Of a stretch of 64,000 nucleotides of DNA, positions 35,686 through 44,681 are shown one piece after another. A program made the position numbers and the translations under genes. The DNA is from Labrys sp. KNU-23 (lineage in GTDB: Bacteria; Pseudomonadota; Alphaproteobacteria; Rhizobiales; Labraceae). The stretch spans positions 3,173,501 to 3,237,500 of the forward strand of contig NZ_CP043489.1 in assembly GCF_008330945.1 (NCBI RefSeq). Reading direction: 5' to 3'. The first letter of the stretch is position 1, and each line of letters opens with the position of its first letter. The notes beneath the pieces were generated by a model. The model was not told the origin of the DNA. It searched no databases and saw only the letters and a program-made list of their open reading frames with translations.

Positions 35686-36969
35686 ATGAACCGACTTGAC
35701 CGCGCTGCTGCCTTCGAGCGGGCCGCTGCCGTGCTGCGCGAGAATGATCGCGGCGCCTACACTATCCCCACCAAGGGACTCTATCCCTTCCAGTGGAACT
35801 GGGATTCCTGCTTGACGGCCTTGGGATTGCGTCATCTCGACGAGGCCAGGGCCTGGCAGGAGGTCGAGACCCTGCTTGCCCACCAATGGCCCGATGGCAT
35901 GGTGCCGCACATCGTCTTCCACGTCGACGACGATGGCTATTTTCCTGGTCCCTCTGTCTGGCGGACCGGGCGCCCTGTGCCGACATCGGGCATCACCCAG
36001 CCCCCGGTGCTCGCTTTCGTGATGAAGCGCCTGCATGACGAGGCCGGCGACAAGGAACTCGCCCGTCGCAAGGCGCATGGGTTGCTGGCCAAGGCGGATG
36101 CCTGGCATCGCTGGTTCTATGCCTGCCGCGATCCCGAGGGCACCGGCCTCGTCGCCATCATCCACCCCTGGGAGTCGGGCCGCGACAATTCGATCGATTG
36201 GGACGAGGCGATGATGCGCGTGCCCACCGATGGGGTCGAGCCCTATGAACGGCGCGATACCAAGCATGTCGTTGCAGCCCAGCGCCCGCACAAGGCCGAT
36301 TATGACCGCTTCCTCTGGCTGCTGCAGCGCTTTCGTGATCTGGGCTGGGACAATGCCAGGCTGCACGATGCCTCGCCCTTCAGGGTGGTCGATCCCGGTT
36401 TCAATGCCATCCTGATCCGTTCCGACAGCGATCTCGCCGATCTTGCGCAGACGCTGGGCGAGCCCGAAATCGCCGCCCGGGCCCGTGCGCGCGTCGCCAA
36501 GGCAAGGACGGCCTTCGAGGGGCTCTGGAGCGACGCCTTCGGCCAGTATCTCTGCCTCGACCGTGTCTCCAACCAGCTGGTCGATAGCCCGTCGATCGGC
36601 GGGCTGCTGCCCGTCTTTGCAGGGTTGGGCGATGAAACGCATCAGCGCAGCATTGCCGGCCGTATCGAGGCCTGGCGCAAGCGCACGCGCTTCGGCGTCG
36701 CCAGCCATGATCCGGCGGACCGGCGCTTCGAATCCAAGCGCTACTGGCGCGGACCTGTTTGGATCATCGTCAACATGCTGATCGCCGACGGCCTCAGGCG
36801 CTGCAATCTTGCGGACGCCGCGGCCAAGGTCGAGGCCGGCAGCCTGGCCCTGATCGAGGAGAGTGGCTTTGCCGAATATTACGATCCGATTTCCGGCGAA
36901 GGCCTCGGCGGCGGCCATTTCACCTGGACGGCCGCCATGGTGGCCGAACTGGTGAAACGCGCGGCCTGA
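35686..36969 (+). CDS. MGH1-like (GH63-type) glycoside hydrolase
   Basis: This 427-residue protein has the (alpha/alpha)6-barrel sequence pattern of MGH1/GH63 enzymes, which include mannosylglycerate and glucosylglycerate hydrolases. Key segments are GLYPFQWNWDSCLTALGLRH (residues 26-45), IIHPWESGRDNSIDWDEAM (about 161, likely catalytic Asp) and the C-terminal FAEYYDPISGEGLGGGHFTW (likely catalytic Glu region). There is no signal peptide, so it acts in the cytoplasm on the imported glycoside. Substrate assignment to glycosylglycerate is a suggestion from family length and operon. Confidence 0.82.
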   Translation: MNRLDRAAAFERAAAVLRENDRGAYTIPTKGLYPFQWNWDSCLTALGLRHLDEARAWQEVETLLAHQWPDGMVPHIVFHVDDDGYFPGPSVWRTGRPVPTSGITQPPVLAFVMKRLHDEAGDKELARRKAHGLLAKADAWHRWFYACRDPEGTGLVAIIHPWESGRDNSIDWDEAMMRVPTDGVEPYERRDTKHVVAAQRPHKADYDRFLWLLQRFRDLGWDNARLHDASPFRVVDPGFNAILIRSDSDLADLAQTLGEPEIAARARARVAKARTAFEGLWSDAFGQYLCLDRVSNQLVDSPSIGGLLPVFAGLGDETHQRSIAGRIEAWRKRTRFGVASHDPADRRFESKRYWRGPVWIIVNMLIADGLRRCNLADAAAKVEAGSLALIEESGFAEYYDPISGEGLGGGHFTWTAAMVAELVKRAA

Positions 36970-37086
36970 GTTCGTGGAAGCCAGCTTGCTGGGCGCACGC
37001 GCTATTTCTTTGCCCTCCGCATCGAGGGGAGGGTGAAGAATCGGCGCCTTTTTGGCTTAACTCGGTGCCGTAAGACGTGAGCCGCC

Positions 37087-38577
37087 TCAGGCCGCGCCGG
37101 TATCCGCCCGACGGATGATCCCGCGCGCGACGGCGATGTCGCTCGCCAGCGGACGGTCGTCGCGATAGGGCGGCAGCGCCGTGCGCACGTCGCGATAGAA
37201 GACATCGGTGCCGGGGGCCTTGGCGAAGTCTTCGGCCTGGAGGTCGTAAGCCTGGGCATCGGCGATGAGTTCGATCGCCAGGATATGCTCGGCATTGTCG
37301 AGGATCTGCAGGGCCTTGAGGGCCGCCGGCGTGGCGTGGCTGAGATGGTCTTCCTGCAGGCCCGAGGTGATGCCACCGTCGAGGCTTGCCGGGCTGGCGA
37401 GACGGCGATTGAGCGCGACCAGCGAGGCGGCGGTATATTGGGCGATCATGAAGCCCGAGGAGACGCCGCTACCCACGGCGAGGAAGGCCGACAGGTTGCT
37501 GACATGCGGATTGACGAGGCGGTCGATCCGCCGTTCCGCCATTGCCGCGAGCTCGGCCACGGCGATGCCAAGCGTGTCCATGGCGAGCGCGATGCCGGGC
37601 GCCACGGCATGGGCCTGCGAATAGACCTCGGGTGCCTCGGGCGTGCCGAGCACGGCTGGATTGTCGGTGACGGAAGCCAGTTCCCGGTCGACGGTGCCGC
37701 CGATCTCGGCAAGCGCGTCGCGCACCGCACCGTGAACATGCGGCACGGCGCGCAGGCTCAGCGGGTCCTGGGTCTGGCGACCGGCCGCCGCAGCCAGGAT
37801 GGCACTGCCGTCCAGCAAGGCGCGCAGATGCCGTCCCGTTGCCTGCATGCCCTCGGAGATGCGCAGAGCAAGCGAGATCTCATCGAAGGCCCTGGGCTGG
37901 CTGCGCAGATTCTCGAAACTCATGGCGGCGGTGACGTCGGCCCAGCCGACCAGCCTTTCGCTGCGGGCCAGGGCAAGCGCAGCGAGGCCGGTGACGCAGG
38001 GCGAGCCATTGACCAGGCTCAGGCCTTCCTTGGCCTCCAGCACGAGAGGCACCAGCCCGATGCGGGCCAGCGCTTCGCTGCCGGTCAATCTCTGTCCGTC
38101 GACGACGGCGTGGCCTTCGCCGACCAGCACCAGGGCGATATGGGCCATGTGGCTGAGATAGCCGACAGAGCCGAGCGAGGGCACTTCGGGCAGGCAATCA
38201 TGCGCCAGCAGGGCCAGCATCTGCTCGACCACCGCGGGCCTGACCCCGGAACGGCCATGGGCGTAATTGTTGATGGCCGCGGCGATGATCGCCCGCGTCT
38301 CGGTCTTGCCGAGAGGGGTGCCGACGCCCACGGCATGGCTCATCAGGATGTTGCGCGACAATTGCTGCTGCTGCGGCCTGTCGACGATGACATTGGCGAG
38401 GCCGCCCACGCCGGTGTTCACCCCATAGGCAAGGATGCCGCGCTCGACGATGGCGTCGACGATGGCACGGGCATGAGCGAGGCGTTGCCAGGCGGTATCG
38501 GAAAGGGCGAGTTCCGCTCCATCGGCAATGGCGGCGATCTCTCGCCAGGTGAGGGGGCGGTCAAGAAGGATGGGCAT
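37087..38577 (-). CDS. histidine/aromatic ammonia-lyase homologue lacking the MIO triad
   Basis: This 496-residue protein is clearly of the HAL/PAL fold: YGVNTGVGGLANVIVDRPQQ, SRNILMSHAVGVG, LVNGSPCVTGLAALA, QDPLSLRAVPHVHGA and TSGLQEDHLSHAT follow the family order. The Ala-Ser-Gly that cyclises to the electrophilic MIO cofactor, normally in GSVGASGDLAPL, is absent: the sequence goes directly from GSVG to YLSHMAH. The NGTQ motif reads NGSP, and the Tyr of QDxYSxR is Leu. A HutH-like reaction is therefore doubtful. The gene is followed by amino-acid transporter genes on the same strand. It might have another activity or be a binding or regulatory homologue. Confidence 0.85.
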   Translation of the reverse strand: MPILLDRPLTWREIAAIADGAELALSDTAWQRLAHARAIVDAIVERGILAYGVNTGVGGLANVIVDRPQQQQLSRNILMSHAVGVGTPLGKTETRAIIAAAINNYAHGRSGVRPAVVEQMLALLAHDCLPEVPSLGSVGYLSHMAHIALVLVGEGHAVVDGQRLTGSEALARIGLVPLVLEAKEGLSLVNGSPCVTGLAALALARSERLVGWADVTAAMSFENLRSQPRAFDEISLALRISEGMQATGRHLRALLDGSAILAAAAGRQTQDPLSLRAVPHVHGAVRDALAEIGGTVDRELASVTDNPAVLGTPEAPEVYSQAHAVAPGIALAMDTLGIAVAELAAMAERRIDRLVNPHVSNLSAFLAVGSGVSSGFMIAQYTAASLVALNRRLASPASLDGGITSGLQEDHLSHATPAALKALQILDNAEHILAIELIADAQAYDLQAEDFAKAPGTDVFYRDVRTALPPYRDDRPLASDIAVARGIIRRADTGAA

Positions 38578-38604
38578 GGGAAAACCAGGGTGAGGCGCGA
38601 CCAG

Positions 38605-38736
38605 CCTTCTCCCCTTGCGGGAGAAGGTGGCGCGAAGCGCCGGATGAGGGGGGAAACGCTACCTTGTTTATTCTGAGCCGACTCCCCTCATCCGTCATTG
38701 CTTCGCAATGCCACCTTCTCCCACAAGGGGAGAAGG
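38605..38736. repeat. intergenic palindromic repeat, 'ccttctcccc' family, copy 3
   Basis: It opens with ccttctccccttgcgggaga and closes with ccacaaggggagaagg. It has inner arms ggcgcgaagcgcc, ggatgagggg and cccctcatcc. It lies between the ammonia-lyase homologue and the transporter ATPase gene. It is the most symmetrical of the three copies. Confidence 0.8.
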
Positions 38737-38815
38737 CAGGCAGCGCCCTTTGGCAAGGCGAGGAACTACGTGACGGTTGAAGAACGAATACAGCACCTCT
38801 TCTCCGGCGCATGCA

Positions 38816-39595
38816 TCAATGATGCTGGCTGGAGATGAACTGCTTGAAGCGTTCGGACTTGAGGTCCTTGAACAATTCGTCGGGCGAGCCGTCTGCTTCC
38901 ACTTCGCCCTTGTGCAGGAACATCACGCGGTTGGAGACGTTGCGGGCAAAGCCCATCTCGTGGGTGACCACCAGCATGGTGCGCCCTTCTTCGGCGAGGC
39001 CACGCATCACGCGCAGGACTTCGCCGACCAGTTCGGGGTCGAGCGCCGAGGTCGGCTCGTCGAACAGCATCACCTTGGGCTTCATCGCCAGCGCCCGGGC
39101 GATGGCGGCGCGCTGCTGCTGGCCGCCCGACATGTGCGAGGGATAGTAGTTGCGCCGCTCGGCCAGGCCGACCCGTTCCAGCAGGGCCTCGGCCTCGGCG
39201 ACGCACTCGGCCTTGGGACGGCCCAGCACATGCACGGGTCCCTCGATCAGGTTCTGCAGCACGGTCATGTGCGACCACAGATTGAAGCTCTGGAACACCA
39301 TGCCGAGCTCGGAGCGGATACGGTCCACCTGCTTGCCATTGGCAGGGGCGAGGTGGCCCTTCTTGGTCCGGCGCATTTCGACCTTTTCGCCGGCGACGAC
39401 GATCTCGCCTTCGTCGGGCGTCTCGAGCAGGTTGATGCAGCGCAGGAAGGTGCTCTTGCCCGAGCCCGAGGCACCGAGGATGGAGATCACGTCACCCTGA
39501 TGGGCGTCGAGCGAAATGCCCTTGAGTACTTCGTGATCGCCAAAGCTCTTGCGGATGTTCTTGACGCTGAGCGCGATTTCGCTGGAAGCGGCCAT
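38816..39595 (-). CDS. polar amino acid ABC transporter ATPase (HisP/GlnQ type)
   Basis: This 259-residue ATPase is of the histidine/lysine/arginine-ornithine importer class: Walker A GASGSGKSTFLRCINLLE near residue 40, signature MSGGQQQRAAIARALAMKP, Walker B VMLFDEPTSALDPE and switch VVTHEMGFARNVSN. It is the last gene of the transporter, after two permease genes, in the order binding protein x2, permease, permease, ATPase. Confidence 0.94.
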   Translation of the reverse strand: MAASSEIALSVKNIRKSFGDHEVLKGISLDAHQGDVISILGASGSGKSTFLRCINLLETPDEGEIVVAGEKVEMRRTKKGHLAPANGKQVDRIRSELGMVFQSFNLWSHMTVLQNLIEGPVHVLGRPKAECVAEAEALLERVGLAERRNYYPSHMSGGQQQRAAIARALAMKPKVMLFDEPTSALDPELVGEVLRVMRGLAEEGRTMLVVTHEMGFARNVSNRVMFLHKGEVEADGSPDELFKDLKSERFKQFISSQHH

Positions 39596-39606
39596 GACGT
39601 TTCCTT

Positions 39607-40329
39607 TCAGCCGACGATGGTGCGCGGTGTCTGCGCGCTGGGCGGCATGAAGCGCAGATGAGGGGAGAGCTTGCGCTCGGCGAGGCCGAGCAGAAAGATG
39701 ATGCCGTAGCTCAGGACAAGGTAGATCACGCCGGCCAGGGCCAGGACCGGCACGTCGAGGAGGGCCTGGCGGCCGATCTTCTGGGCGATGCCGGTCATCT
39801 CGACCACGCCGATCAGCCCGGCCAGCGAGGTCGACTTCAAGGTCAGGATCACTTCGGTCGAATAGGCCGGCAGGGCCTGGCGCAGGGCGATGGGCGCGAT
39901 GATACGGTAGAGCAGCTTGACGCCGGACATGCCGATGGCACGCGCGGCCTCGATCTCCTTAGCTGACACGGCCAGGAGGCCGCCGCGCAGGATCTCCGCC
40001 TGATAGGCCGCGGTGCACAGCGCCATCACGAACACGGCCGAGGCGAAGCGGTTCTTGAGCACCAGCCAGAACCAGGATTCCTTCATGAACTGGAATTGCG
40101 CCAGCCCGTAGAAGATCAGGAACATCTGGATCAGCAGCGGCGTGCCGCGAAAGGTGAAGATATAGGCCTTGGCCAGGCCGACCAGCAGGCGGTTGTCGCT
40201 CATGCGCATCCACAGCACGATCAGGGCGAAGACCAGGCCGAGCAGGACAGAGAAGATGAAGAGCATCAATGTCGTGGGCAGGACGGCGAGGATTTTGTTG
40301 AGGGCTTCGAGGGCGAAATCGAGACTCAT
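39607..40329 (-). CDS. amino acid ABC transporter permease (HisM type)
   Basis: This 240-residue permease starts at ATG 40329 (MSLDFALEALNKILAVLPTT). The EAA-type loop reads KEIEAARAIGMSGVKLLYRI, typical of the HisM/HisQ family, and RGTPLLIQMFLIFYG is the conserved cytoplasmic segment. A longer frame reading upstream crosses the neighbouring permease and is not real. It lies 11 bases before the ATPase gene. Confidence 0.93.
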   Translation of the reverse strand: MSLDFALEALNKILAVLPTTLMLFIFSVLLGLVFALIVLWMRMSDNRLLVGLAKAYIFTFRGTPLLIQMFLIFYGLAQFQFMKESWFWLVLKNRFASAVFVMALCTAAYQAEILRGGLLAVSAKEIEAARAIGMSGVKLLYRIIAPIALRQALPAYSTEVILTLKSTSLAGLIGVVEMTGIAQKIGRQALLDVPVLALAGVIYLVLSYGIIFLLGLAERKLSPHLRFMPPSAQTPRTIVG

Positions 40330-40337
40330 GGCGGCAC

Positions 40338-41093
40338 CTACGATCCCACCGGACGGCGGAAGCTCTTGGCCACCCGCCGCTCGCCGGCATTGAAGATCTG
40401 GGTCGAGAAGGTCGTCAGGATGAGATAGAGGCAGGCGGCGACGGTATAGAACAGGAAGGATTGCCGGGTCGATCCGACCGCCTTGTTGGTAGCGTTCATG
40501 ATCTCGATCAGGCCGGTGACGGAGATCAGGGCAGAGTCCTTCACGCTGAGCTGAAAGACATTGCCCAGCCCCGGAATGGCGAAGCGCATGATCTGCGGCG
40601 CGATGATGCGGCGGAAGCGCATGAAGCGCGGCATGCCGATGGCGCGGCCCGCCTCGATCTCGCCCTTGGTGATGGCGGTGAAGGCACCGCGATAGACTTC
40701 CGCCTGGTAGGCGGCGGAGATCAGGCCGACACCGAGCGCACCGGCGAGGAAATTGTTGATGATCGTGCTGTCGCCGACGCCGATCGCGCCCAGCGAACTG
40801 CCGACCACGTCGACCACCCGGCCGAAATAGACCATGTAGATGATCAGGAGTTCGGGGGCACCGCGCAGCACGATCGTGTAGACATTGCCCACCAGGCGGG
40901 CGGGCAGGTTGTCGGCGATCTTGGCCCAGGCGACGAACGCGCCGACGACGGCGCCGATCAGCATCGCGGCGAGGGTGACGGCGAGGGTCATCGCGGCGCC
41001 GGCGAGGAGATAGAATCCCCAGCCTGTCTCGCCGAAACCGAGAATGGAAACCAGATAGGAGATCTTGTCGGGCAGGCTCGTGATCACGTCCAC
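40338..41093 (-). CDS. amino acid ABC transporter permease (HisQ type)
   Basis: This 251-residue permease contains LRGAPELLIIYMVYFGR and the EAA loop GEIEAGRAIGMPRFMRFRRI. I placed the start at GTG 41093 (VDVITSLPDKISYL) because AGGAG lies about ten bases upstream and the sequence before it is not membrane-like. The exact start is uncertain. It pairs with the 39607 permease. Confidence 0.88.
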   Translation of the reverse strand: MDVITSLPDKISYLVSILGFGETGWGFYLLAGAAMTLAVTLAAMLIGAVVGAFVAWAKIADNLPARLVGNVYTIVLRGAPELLIIYMVYFGRVVDVVGSSLGAIGVGDSTIINNFLAGALGVGLISAAYQAEVYRGAFTAITKGEIEAGRAIGMPRFMRFRRIIAPQIMRFAIPGLGNVFQLSVKDSALISVTGLIEIMNATNKAVGSTRQSFLFYTVAACLYLILTTFSTQIFNAGERRVAKSFRRPVGS

Positions 41094-41242
41094 AATGCGG
41101 CTCTCCTCTCCGGGCAGGCCAGTGAGACATAGGCGATGGCGGTTCGTCGCGGCCGCTATGGTGGTTTCGGCCTGTCGGCGGTATCGCCCCAGCAATGCCG
41201 CGGGCCGGTGTCAGGCCGGCCCGCGGGGCTGAAGCTGGAGGC

Positions 41243-42097
41243 TTACGAACCCTTGACGGGGGTCACGTCGAGCTTGAACCATTTCAGGCTGAGCTTCTTG
41301 ACCGTGCCGTCGGCAATGGCGCCGCCGATCGCCTTGTCCCACATCTCGCGCAGGTCGTTGTCCGACTGGCGGAAGGCGGGGCCGATGCCCTCGCCCCAGA
41401 TCGGGCCGGCAATCTGAGTGCCGACCAGCATCATCTGCTCATTGCCCGACTTGGCGAAGGCCGAAGTGAAATAGGTGTCGTCGTCGAAGCCGACATCGAT
41501 GCGCCCGCCCGTAATGTCGAGGTCGCGTTCGCCCGAGGTCTTGTACTCGGTGATGGTGGCGATGTCCTTGAAGTTCTCTTCGACGAATTTGGTGTAGACC
41601 GTGGCGGTCTGGATGCCGATGGTCTTGCCCTTCAGCACCTCGCGCATCTTGTCCACCGTGCTCTTGTCATGGCCGGCCTCGCCCGTCAGCGTCACCGTGG
41701 TGCCGGTGCCTTCCATCTTGGCGAGGTCGCCGGTCTTCAGGCCGGCAAAACCTGCCGGGGTCTGGGCGTAGGGCTGTGAAAAGGCGACCTGTTTCTTGCG
41801 GTCGTCCGTGATCGACATGGCATCCATGATCATGTCGAACTTGCCGGCATTCAGGCCGGAGATCATGCCGTCCCAGTCCTGCGCAATGAATTTGCACTCG
41901 ATCTTCATGCGCCCGCACAGATCCTTGGCGAGGTCGATCTCGAAACCGTCCATGGTGCCGTCGGGCTTGGTCAGGTTCCAGGGTTCGTAGGCGCCTTCCA
42001 GAGCGATCGTGACCGTCTTCCACTCCTTGGCCTGCGCGGGCATGACCGCGACAGCCGTCAGCGCCAGCAGCGCCGTGGAGAGCAGGTACTTCTTCAT
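41243..42097 (-). CDS. amino acid ABC transporter substrate-binding protein, copy 1
   Basis: This 284-residue family 3 binding protein has a signal peptide (MKKYLLSTALLALTAVAVMP, cleaved at AQA-KEW). The mature protein reads TIALEGAYEPWNLTKPDGTM, DGFEIDLAKDLCGRMK, which is the ligand-binding start of lysine/histidine-type proteins. One disulfide between the two cysteines (LCGRMKIEC) is likely. GGGGAA precedes the ATG. It is highly similar to the gene at 42269. Confidence 0.93.
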   Translation of the reverse strand: MKKYLLSTALLALTAVAVMPAQAKEWKTVTIALEGAYEPWNLTKPDGTMDGFEIDLAKDLCGRMKIECKFIAQDWDGMISGLNAGKFDMIMDAMSITDDRKKQVAFSQPYAQTPAGFAGLKTGDLAKMEGTGTTVTLTGEAGHDKSTVDKMREVLKGKTIGIQTATVYTKFVEENFKDIATITEYKTSGERDLDITGGRIDVGFDDDTYFTSAFAKSGNEQMMLVGTQIAGPIWGEGIGPAFRQSDNDLREMWDKAIGGAIADGTVKKLSLKWFKLDVTPVKGS

Positions 42098-42268
42098 TGT
42101 CGGTTCCCCTTTGGGTTTTGGCCGCCCGGTCTTCCGGATCGGCTTCATTCTGGATCGCCCTTGCTGTGCCCCGGTCGGTCTTGCGCCGCCTGTATGAGGC
42201 GATATCCGGGCGGATCGTGGTCGCCGCCCGGACATCGGCGTCGTTGACAGTTCAGAGCCCGTATCGGC

Positions 42269-43129
42269 TCAGGACTTGGTCTGAGGCGACATGTCGGTCT
42301 TGAACCATTTCAGGCTCAGCTTCTTGATCGTGCCGTCAGCCAGGGCCTCGCCGATCGCCTTGTCGAACATGTCGCGCAGTTCCGGATCGGCCTTACGGAA
42401 GGCCGGGCCGATACCCTCGCTCCAGACCGCGCCGGTGATTTCCGGTCCAGCCAGGGCCATCTCCGAATGATCGGGGCGCGACAGCACCGAATAATAGAAG
42501 GTGACGTCGCCGATGGTGGCGTCGACACGGCCGGCGCTCAGGTCGAGATCGGCCTCACCCACGGTCTTGTATTCGGTGATGGTGGCCACATCCTTGAAGT
42601 TCTTGGCCAGCCATTCGGCATAGTTGGTGGCGACCTGCACGCCGATGGTCTTGCCTTTCACGGCATCGCGCAAGGCATCGACCGTCGGCTTGTCATGCGC
42701 GGCATCGCCGGTCAGCGTCACGATGGTGCCGGTACCGGCCAGCTTGGCGAGATTGTTGGATTTCAGCGTGGCGAACCCGGCACGTTCACCGGCATAGGGG
42801 CGCGAGAAGTCGATCTGCTTCTTGCGTTCCTCGGTGATCGACATGCCGTCCATGATCACGTCGAATTTACCGGCATTGAGGCCCGGGATCATGCCGTCCC
42901 AGTCCTGGGCGATGAATTTGCACTCGACCTTGATGCGCCCGCAGATATCCTTGGCAAGGTCGATCTCGAAGCCGTCCATGCTGCCGTCTGGCTTGGTCAG
43001 GTTCCAGGGCTCATAGGCGCCCTCCAGGCCGATGGTGACGGTTTTCCACTCCTTGGCCTGTGCAGCCGGAACGCTCATCAGCGTCGCCAGCGCCAGGATG
43101 GCGGTGGAAATGAGGGTCTTCTTCATCAT
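42269..43129 (-). CDS. amino acid ABC transporter substrate-binding protein, copy 2
   Basis: This 286-residue family 3 binding protein is a paralogue of the neighbour. Its mature N-terminus KEWKTVTIGLEGAYEPWNLT differs by one residue from the other copy over 20 positions. The lobes diverge further in GGRIDVGFDDDTYFTSA versus AGRVDATIGDVTFYYSV, which line the hinge and binding site. That suggests related but different ligands. ATG 43129 follows AGGGGAATTG. The pair looks like a tandem duplication serving one permease. Confidence 0.92.
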   Translation of the reverse strand: MMKKTLISTAILALATLMSVPAAQAKEWKTVTIGLEGAYEPWNLTKPDGSMDGFEIDLAKDICGRIKVECKFIAQDWDGMIPGLNAGKFDVIMDGMSITEERKKQIDFSRPYAGERAGFATLKSNNLAKLAGTGTIVTLTGDAAHDKPTVDALRDAVKGKTIGVQVATNYAEWLAKNFKDVATITEYKTVGEADLDLSAGRVDATIGDVTFYYSVLSRPDHSEMALAGPEITGAVWSEGIGPAFRKADPELRDMFDKAIGEALADGTIKKLSLKWFKTDMSPQTKS

Positions 43130-43162
43130 CAATTCCCCTATGTTAACAGCAACCTGCGCGCC

Positions 43163-44569
43163 TCAATGGCGGGCCAGGTTTCTGATCGCGGTCTTGAAGG
43201 CCGCATTGATGATGTCGTCCTGGTCGTGACGCCCGTCGCGGATACGCCACTGCCCCTCAACCATGACGTCACGCACCGTACGGTCGCCAAGCGCGAACAG
43301 CCAGCGATCGACAATAGCGTCATCCTTAGCGCTGTCTATGAAAGCATCGTCGCCGTCGAGCACGACGAGACTGGCTGTCATGCCGGGGGCGATGGCGCCG
43401 ATGGGCTGGCCGAGGGCCTGGGCTCCGCCTGCGAGCGCAGCGTCGTAAATATCGCGGCCGACAGAGCGGTGCGGGCCGTCGGCAAGGCGGTTGCGGCGCT
43501 CGTCGCGCAGACGCTGCGAATATTCGAGCGTGCGCAGTTCGTCGACGACGCTGGGGGAGACATGGCTGTCGGTGCCGATGCCGAAACGCCCGTTCTGGGC
43601 GCGATAGGCGACCGCCTCGAAGATGCCGTCGCCGAGATTGGCTTCCGTCGCCGGGCACAGCCCCGCGACGGCACCGCTCGCCGCCATGCGGGCGAGTTCG
43701 GATGGATCGGCATGGGTGGCGTGGATCAGGCACCAGCGCTCGTCGACCGGCATATGGTCGAACAGCCACTGCATCGGGCGCTTGCCGCTCCAGGCGATGG
43801 AATCGTCGACTTCCTTCTGCTGCTCGGCGATGTGGATGTGCAGCGGACCGGGTTTCGACATCACCTTGGGCAGGCTTGCCAGCAGCGTGGTCATTTCCTC
43901 CGGCGTCGCCGCCCGCAGCGAATGGAAGGCATAGCCCAGCGTGGCGCCCTGCGCGGTGCAGGCCGGGGCGAGGTCCGCCATCAGCCTCTCGAAACCGTCG
44001 ATGTCGTGGATGAAGCGGCGCTGGCCCTCATGCGGGGCGACGCCGCCGAAATTGGCGTGGGCGTAGAAGACGGGCAGCAGCGTCATGCCGATGCCGCTGG
44101 TCCTGGCCGCGGCCAGGATGCGCTTTGCCATCTCGGCGCGATCGGCAAAGAGGGCGCCGCTCTTGTCGTGATGCAGATAGTGGAATTCGGCGATCGAGCC
44201 GAAGCCGGCCTTGAGCAGGTCGACATAGAGCCTGGTGGCGATCGCCTGCGCATCCTCGGGCGTGATCTGGCCGACAGTGCGGTACATTTCCTCGCGCCAG
44301 GTCCAGAAACTGTCGCTGCCGGCGCCCGACACTTCGGCAAGGCCGGATATGGCGCGCTGGAAGGCGTGGGAATGCAGGTTCGGCATGGCGGGCAGCACGG
44401 GCCCCGCGGTGATCTGTGCGCCGTCGATCGGGGCATCGGGCGTTACGGCGCTGATCCGGCCGGCGGCATCGATGTCGATCCGCACATTCCGCGCCCAGCC
44501 ATCGGGCAGCAGGGCCTGGCTCGCATGAAGGCTGTGGTTGCTCTGGAGTTGTGGGCGGAAATCGGGCAT
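43163..44569 (-). CDS. hutF: formimidoylglutamate deiminase
   Basis: HutF converts N-formimidoyl-L-glutamate to N-formyl-L-glutamate and ammonia in the five-step histidine pathway. The 468-residue protein is of the amidohydrolase superfamily: PAMPNLHSHAFQRAISGLAE gives the first metal-binding His pair. LHIHIAEQQKEVDDSIAWSG and LIHATHADPSELARMA give further ligands. FGIGTDSHVSPS carries the catalytic Asp. ATG 44569 (MPDFRPQLQSNHSL) gives the usual length; an in-frame extension upstream would cover the operator. A HutC-type palindrome lies 25 bases upstream. Confidence 0.94.
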   Translation of the reverse strand: MPDFRPQLQSNHSLHASQALLPDGWARNVRIDIDAAGRISAVTPDAPIDGAQITAGPVLPAMPNLHSHAFQRAISGLAEVSGAGSDSFWTWREEMYRTVGQITPEDAQAIATRLYVDLLKAGFGSIAEFHYLHHDKSGALFADRAEMAKRILAAARTSGIGMTLLPVFYAHANFGGVAPHEGQRRFIHDIDGFERLMADLAPACTAQGATLGYAFHSLRAATPEEMTTLLASLPKVMSKPGPLHIHIAEQQKEVDDSIAWSGKRPMQWLFDHMPVDERWCLIHATHADPSELARMAASGAVAGLCPATEANLGDGIFEAVAYRAQNGRFGIGTDSHVSPSVVDELRTLEYSQRLRDERRNRLADGPHRSVGRDIYDAALAGGAQALGQPIGAIAPGMTASLVVLDGDDAFIDSAKDDAIVDRWLFALGDRTVRDVMVEGQWRIRDGRHDQDDIINAAFKTAIRNLARH

Positions 44570-44593
44570 GTTTGTGTACCGACGAGTTCGCAA

Positions 44594-44607
44594 CTTGTAT
44601 GTATAAG
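44594..44607. promoter_or_regulatory. HutC-type operator between hutF and hutC
   Basis: The 14-mer cttgtatgtataag is nearly palindromic and differs in two positions from the perfect palindrome upstream of hutU (45534-45547). It lies in the AT-rich divergent region between hutF and hutC. A second half, ttttatacata, lies directly adjacent. It probably mediates urocanate-responsive repression of hutF and autoregulation of hutC. Confidence 0.75.
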
Positions 44608-44681
44608 TTTTATACATATTTTTGCAGCCGTGACAAGCGCCGTGTGACACGGTGATGCGATTTTTGAGGAATGACGTCGTC

